Shown in pieces: positions 41,604 to 45,101 of a DNA stretch of 45,101 bases. Where the stretch lies: contig JAKSTR010000014.1 of the NCBI GenBank assembly GCA_024402495.1, positions 1 to 45,101 of the forward strand, read 5' to 3'. Position 1 is the first letter of the stretch; each line of letters starts with the position of its first letter. Origin of the DNA: Treponemataceae bacterium. GTDB lineage: Bacteria; Spirochaetota; Spirochaetia; Treponematales; Treponemataceae. The position numbers and the translations under genes are program-made. Below the pieces are notes generated by a model that was not told where the DNA came from, made no database searches, and was given only the letters and a program-made list of their open reading frames with translations.

Positions 41604-41645
41604 AAAAAATCTCTGTTGCCGCAGAAAACGGCGCAGGGATTTTTT
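41604..41645 (+). terminator. Terminator-like hairpin
   Basis: Stem of AAAAATC...CTG..GCCG and CGGC.CAG.GATTTTTT with mismatches. The upstream 41550-41600 also contains TTTCAGCC/GGCTGAAA. Probably ends the Asp-box lipoprotein transcript. Confidence 0.55.
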
Positions 41646-41770
41646 ATTCGTGCGCCGGGGTATTAAACCCGACTGCAACCACTTGTTAAGAACAGCATAT
41701 TTCGCTGCTTGCGGCGGGGTTGTTGTTCAGTTTGAATTGAAAAAAAGCCGCGATTTTTATATAAGTAAAT

Positions 41771-42691
41771 ATGCGTTATTTAACCGGCGAAAAAATACCC
41801 TTCATGGGCTTTCAAATGGAAGTTCAGATGAAAAATGAACTTTTTTTGCCCCAAATCACTCAGGATTTTTATACAATCATTTTGTTTACAGGCAGCGTTT
41901 TGCAGATTGAAAATTTTCCGGATTTTAAGAATGCGGAAAATCTTTCGCCTGCCGAATATTCCGGCTGCGGGCTTTTGGTGCTTGCACCAGACCACGGCAT
42001 AAAAAATATTGCCGTAAAAGAAAAAAGCCCCGGTTCCATTTTTCAGACGCTGATTTTTTCACCTTTCGGGCTTAACGTAAACAATAAAAAATTCCCCGAA
42101 ACCTACGAATACGAATTTCTGAACAACTTAAAATCCGGCTATGTTTATGTTGCGCTTGGGCAGAAACTGCTGGAAACTTTTATAAGCAATTTTGAAAACA
42201 TCAATTTTCAGATGAACGTGGAGCAGGGGCATTTGTGGCCGTGCATTGCGCGTTCTTATATTTCGGAAATGGTGATTCTTCTTACAAGAAACCAGATGCT
42301 GAACGATGCGAGCCAAAAAGAAGGCAAGGCTGACAGCAAAATTAATCAGATTGTTGAATTTTTTCAGTATTCGTACAGCCAGAAAATTACGCTGGACGAT
42401 GTTTCTAAAAAATTTGCCACCAACAGAACCACGCTGAATTCAATGTTCAATCAGGTTTACGGAGTAAGCGCCATTGCGTTTTTAAACAAAATGCGCATAC
42501 AGAACGCTTCGCTGATGCTGACAAATACGGCGATGCCCATAAGCGATATTGCAGAACGTACAGGTTTTGCCGATGAAGCATATTTTTCCCGGGCGTATAA
42601 AAAAATGACTGGCAAATCGCCGTCCGAATACCGGCTTTCCATTCCACATCCTCAGGGCTTAACCTGGCCGGATTTCGCTATTTCTGTCTGA
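41771..42691 (+). CDS. AraC-family transcriptional regulator
   Basis: 306 residues from the ATG at 41771. An ATG at 41828, with GGAAG a few bases upstream, is a good alternative. The C-terminal ~100 residues are AraC/XylS helix-turn-helix: KITLDDVSKKFATNRTTLNSMFNQVYGVSAIAFLNKM, then MPISDIAERTGFADEAYFSRAYKKMTGKSPSEYR, both HTHs intact. The N-terminal ~190 residues resemble a cupin-like sensing domain (LLVLAPDHGIKNIAV). No neighbouring target operon is obvious. Confidence 0.88.
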   Translation: MRYLTGEKIPFMGFQMEVQMKNELFLPQITQDFYTIILFTGSVLQIENFPDFKNAENLSPAEYSGCGLLVLAPDHGIKNIAVKEKSPGSIFQTLIFSPFGLNVNNKKFPETYEYEFLNNLKSGYVYVALGQKLLETFISNFENINFQMNVEQGHLWPCIARSYISEMVILLTRNQMLNDASQKEGKADSKINQIVEFFQYSYSQKITLDDVSKKFATNRTTLNSMFNQVYGVSAIAFLNKMRIQNASLMLTNTAMPISDIAERTGFADEAYFSRAYKKMTGKSPSEYRLSIPHPQGLTWPDFAISV

Positions 42692-42868
42692 AAAATCGGG
42701 CATCGGCAAACTTTGATCCTTAAGTGCACCCCTAAAGCTGGCTGAATGAAGTTCACTTTTAGGCGGTGCTTTTTTTACCGTGAATGCCGAGTTATAAAGT
42801 TTTGTCATCTCGAAAACTGCGCTTTTGCTGCTTGCGGCGAGGTCGTTGATTCTGGTGGTTTAAAAAAG

Positions 42869-42900
42869 AAAAAGCACAAAGTTTTTGGCTTTGTGCTTTT
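42869..42900 (-). terminator. Terminator of the tRNA-Cys gene
   Basis: Arms AAAAGCACAAAG (42870-42881) and CTTTGTGCTTTT (42889-42900). On the minus strand the stem is followed by TTTTTCTTTTTT. Confidence 0.85.
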
Positions 42901-42901
42901 A

Positions 42902-42973
42902 AGGCGTCGAGCAGATTCGAACTGCTGCATGACGGTTTTGCAGACCGGTCCCTTACCACTTGGGTACGACGCC
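42902..42973 (-). tRNA. tRNA-Cys (anticodon GCA)
   Basis: The minus strand folds as a cloverleaf. The acceptor stem is GGCGTCG/CGACGCC, and the three-bp D stem is CCC/GGG with AAGTGGTAA loop. The anticodon stem is CCGGT/ACCGT (one end mismatch) around CTGCAAA, anticodon at 42939-42941. The T arm is AGCAG-TTCGAAT-CTGCT. The discriminator base is U, as in tRNA-Cys. CCA is not encoded. Confidence 0.95.
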
Positions 42974-42986
42974 AATTGATGTAGAA

Positions 42987-43015
42987 ATACTATCAAAAAT
43001 GCGTTTTTATGTCTA
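42987..43015 (-). promoter_or_regulatory. tRNA-Cys promoter
   Basis: On the minus strand TAGACA, a 17-bp spacer and TAGTAT, ending about 14 bp before the tRNA 5' end. Confidence 0.65.
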
Positions 43016-43062
43016 GTAGCAAAGTGGGTAAAACAAAAAAATCCGCGCTATATTTTCAAAAA

Positions 43063-43108
43063 AAAATACCGCACGGCGACCAGATTTTTTTCTGTTTGTG
43101 CCCGTGCG
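43063..43108 (-). terminator. Terminator of the EcfAT-Nudix operon
   Basis: CGCACGG and CCGTGCG arms flank a ~27-nt loop region. The minus strand continues GTATTTTTTTTT. It is just beyond the Nudix stop. Confidence 0.75.
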
Positions 43109-43114
43109 TTTTTC

Positions 43115-43645
43115 TTATTTTTTCAGGTTTGCCTTAAACAGCGCAAAGGCTTTTTTGTGCGATTCAAAGGCAAAATTTTCAATATCTACGTTTTCAATTT
43201 CAATCAGGCGGCAGTTTTCTGCTTCTCCGTCTATGGTTTTTGTTTTTGCCAAAAGTTCTTCGGCGGTGCCTGAAAAACTGGCTGTATAAAAGGCATCGCA
43301 GGTGTTGTAAATTATGCCCTTGTACGGGTAAACGTTTGGAAAACTTGCCAGATATTGAAAATTTTCAGGTTCAATGCCCACTTCTTCAAAACATTCGCGT
43401 TTGCAGGCTTCTTCTAAACTTTCTGCCGGGTTTACAAAGCCGCCGGGAATGCCGTATTTGCCTTTGCCAGGTTCTTTGGTGCGGGTAAAAGTTAGCAGCT
43501 TGCCCTGACAGTGCAGAAAAAGAGCCACGGCGGCGGCGGTATTGTGATAAAGCTTGTAGCCGCATTCATCGCACTGCCATTTTATGCCTTCAATTGTTTT
43601 AATTTTTTGGCTGCCGCAATTTGGGCAAAATTTAAACTCGTTCAT
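43115..43645 (-). CDS. Nudix hydrolase with zinc ribbon
   Basis: 176 residues from the ATG at 43645, with GGAGGAG 7 bp upstream. The N terminus is a zinc ribbon, CPNCG and CDECGY (residues ~7-10 and 25-28). The central Nudix box GGFVNPAESLEEACKRECFEEVGI fits Gx5Ex7REUXEEXGU and binds the metal for hydrolysis of a nucleoside-diphosphate-linked substrate. This arrangement is that of NUDIX proteins with NADH-pyrophosphatase-type zinc ribbons (NudC-like), though shorter. It starts 13 bp after the EcfAT fusion, in the same operon. The substrate is unknown. Confidence 0.9.
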   Translation of the reverse strand: MNEFKFCPNCGSQKIKTIEGIKWQCDECGYKLYHNTAAAVALFLHCQGKLLTFTRTKEPGKGKYGIPGGFVNPAESLEEACKRECFEEVGIEPENFQYLASFPNVYPYKGIIYNTCDAFYTASFSGTAEELLAKTKTIDGEAENCRLIEIENVDIENFAFESHKKAFALFKANLKK

Positions 43646-43658
43646 AACTCCTCCAGTC

Positions 43659-45101
43659 TTAGTGATAATATCGAGCTTCAAGGGCTTCTGCAAAAGTTTC
43701 GGCACGTTTTAAGGTGCGGATAATTAACGGCACAAAAATAGGGATAAGGCTTTTTACTTTTGCCAGAAAGCTGGGCTTTCGTTTTTTGCCGGCTTTTTTT
43801 GCCTTTTTTTCTTTTTCCGCCGGTTTAAAATCGCCGCCGCTTCGCACAAGCTGTGGTTTTATAATCGAAGCGGCTTCTTCCATTAAAAGCGGCACAAACC
43901 TGAAAATCGTACTCATTCCAAGCGAAACGTGCTGAACCGGCAGCCCGAAAAGCGAAAAAGGTTTTAAAAGCGCGTTCATTCCGTCCAGAATATCCGGCTC
44001 GTCGGCAGAATACATAAAAACTGAAAGGCAGAACAGGGCGGTTAAAAAGTGCAGGATTGTGCGGAGGCTTAATTCTATTTTTGTGTTTGTTACGCATATA
44101 AAGGCTTTTTGCCACAAAATTGTGTCGCTTTGGGCGGCAGGAAAAAATGCCAGCTGAAAAAGAAAGAAAAAGCACAGCCACGGCAAAACAGCAAAAAAAC
44201 TTTTTATAAGCTTTTTAGCCGGAAATTTTGCAAGGCACGCGTATAAAAGTGCAAAAGCACAGATAACGCTTAAAACCTGAAGATTTTTGAATACAAGGTT
44301 GCACGTCATAAAGCCAAGCATTATAAGCCATTTTGCAAGTGGCGGCAGTTTGTGTACCGGGGTTTCTTTTTTGCAGTAAAAGCCCATGCCGCTGGTAGAA
44401 AAATTCTGCAAAATTGCAGCTTCTTCAAACGGCTGCTGAACTGTCAAGTTTTCGCCGCCGGCATTTTGTGCTGTTTTTTCTTCTGCAATTTCTGCGCAAG
44501 CTTCAGTTTGTGCGTCTGGTGCGTTTGCGCAATTTTTTGCTGCTGTGCTTTGTGCCGCGCCTGTGCTGCCAGAACCGGCTGCAAAATTGAAAGAATCTTC
44601 TATAATACTGCCGTTGCTTATAACAATCTTGCGGTCGGCGGCGGCAGCTTCTTCGCTGCGATGGGTAGAGAAAACCACGGTTTTGCCCTGTGCGCACAAA
44701 ATCCTGAACATTTTAAAAACCGCGCTGCAGCTTTGCGGATCAAGCCCGGCAGTCGGTTCGTCAAACAAAAAAATGTCTGCGTTCAGGGCAATAATTCCGG
44801 CAAGCGCAACCTTGCGTTTTTGACCGCCGCTTAAAGTTCTAATCGGTTTGTCGGCAAAAGTTTCAAATGGAATTGCCGCGCTTTCCATGGCATTTTTTAC
44901 GCAGTTTTTAAGAGCCTTGCCTTTTAAGCCCTGCTTTCGCGGACCATACGCCACATCGTCGGCGGCAAATTCTTCAAAAAGCGCGTTTACGCAGTCCTGC
45001 AAAGCCAAAACCGGGCGGCTTTTTGCCAAAACATCGCCGCCGGCTGCCTGCAAAAGACCGCAGGCTATTTCAAACAGCGTACTTTTGCCGCAGCCGGATT
45101 G
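43659..45101 (-). CDS. ECF transporter ATPase-transmembrane fusion (EcfA-EcfT), partial
   Basis: At least 480 residues, open at the right edge of the window. The visible N-terminal end reads QSGCGKST, a Walker A motif, so the true start lies beyond 45101. The ATPase domain continues with ABC signature LSGGQKRKVALAG, Walker B IFLFDEPTAGLDP and H-loop STHR. An Ala/Ser-rich linker of ~90 residues follows, then an EcfT-like membrane domain with about five helices starting PPLAKWLIMLGF and ending with the coupling-helix segment RAETFAEALEARYYH (usual EcfT: ARxxAxAxxARG). ECF transporters import vitamins or metals, with an S-component giving specificity. That component is not in the window. The usual architecture is separate A, A' and T proteins, so the A-T fusion is noteworthy. 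In operon with the Nudix gene. Confidence 0.88.
   Translation of the reverse strand, partial: QSGCGKSTLFEIACGLLQAAGGDVLAKSRPVLALQDCVNALFEEFAADDVAYGPRKQGLKGKALKNCVKNAMESAAIPFETFADKPIRTLSGGQKRKVALAGIIALNADIFLFDEPTAGLDPQSCSAVFKMFRILCAQGKTVVFSTHRSEEAAAADRKIVISNGSIIEDSFNFAAGSGSTGAAQSTAAKNCANAPDAQTEACAEIAEEKTAQNAGGENLTVQQPFEEAAILQNFSTSGMGFYCKKETPVHKLPPLAKWLIMLGFMTCNLVFKNLQVLSVICAFALLYACLAKFPAKKLIKSFFAVLPWLCFFFLFQLAFFPAAQSDTILWQKAFICVTNTKIELSLRTILHFLTALFCLSVFMYSADEPDILDGMNALLKPFSLFGLPVQHVSLGMSTIFRFVPLLMEEAASIIKPQLVRSGGDFKPAEKEKKAKKAGKKRKPSFLAKVKSLIPIFVPLIIRTLKRAETFAEALEARYYH

Overview
The window looks like chromosomal DNA of a saccharolytic spirochaete, most likely a Treponema. This is inference, because there is no rRNA or marker gene. 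The pointers are lipoproteins with relaxed lipoboxes, an XPB-type helicase beside a helicase-associated partner, frequent TTG/GTG starts, and ABC sugar-transporter genes without their own ATPase. No phage, plasmid, transposase or CRISPR genes are visible. Gene content is mostly core metabolism separated by repeat-rich intergenic stretches.

Layout. 1-4149 (minus): XPB helicase and its partner. 4150-4771: dispersed palindromic repeats. 4772-6363 (minus): DUF2569-like membrane protein, TPR protein, membrane protein. 6489-8842 (minus): NfnAB/GltA-type flavoprotein pair. 9034-9580: 216-bp tandem repeat. 9711-11517 (minus): glutamine synthetase followed by an ANTAR response regulator. 11940-12974 (minus): unknown exported protein. 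13289-15360 (plus): atypical SDR, then a DUF1295/steroid-reductase-like membrane protein. 15451-19770 (minus): a very large fusion of carbamoyl-phosphate synthase large subunit with a DapF-like domain, behind an attenuator-like leader. 20383-24912 (plus): sugar-binding lipoprotein, two permeases and a LacI regulator, with a perfect 20-bp operator palindrome at the promoter. 25039-28941: TcdA, a convergent AraC regulator and a secreted GH16 glucanase with three CBM-like modules. 29354-30875 (plus): DUF2147 protein and a PAP2-like protein. 31040-32353 (minus): HisA-HisI-HisE fusion. 32591-35485 (plus): SYLF protein, TetR regulator, cytoplasmic GH13 enzyme. 35838-39574 (minus): TrxB, NagZ-like GH3 lipoprotein and GNAT in one tight operon. 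39872-42691 (plus): membrane protein, Asp-box lipoprotein, AraC regulator. 42902-42973: tRNA-Cys. 43115-45101 (minus): Nudix hydrolase behind an EcfA-EcfT fusion that runs off the right edge.

How the genes work together. Several loci fit polysaccharide use: the GH16 glucanase outside the cell, sugar ABC uptake under LacI control, and GH13 inside. Nitrogen metabolism is represented by glnA/ANTAR, the NfnAB/GltA pair, CarB and the His fusion.

The most unusual item is the CarB-DapF fusion. Its DapF half keeps the second catalytic cysteine but has alanine where the first should be, so it is probably not an ordinary epimerase. Other points of interest are the fused HisA-I-E and EcfA-T proteins, a modular intergenic repeat family, a possibly leaderless self-regulated tetR, and a carB leader with a terminator and competing pairings.
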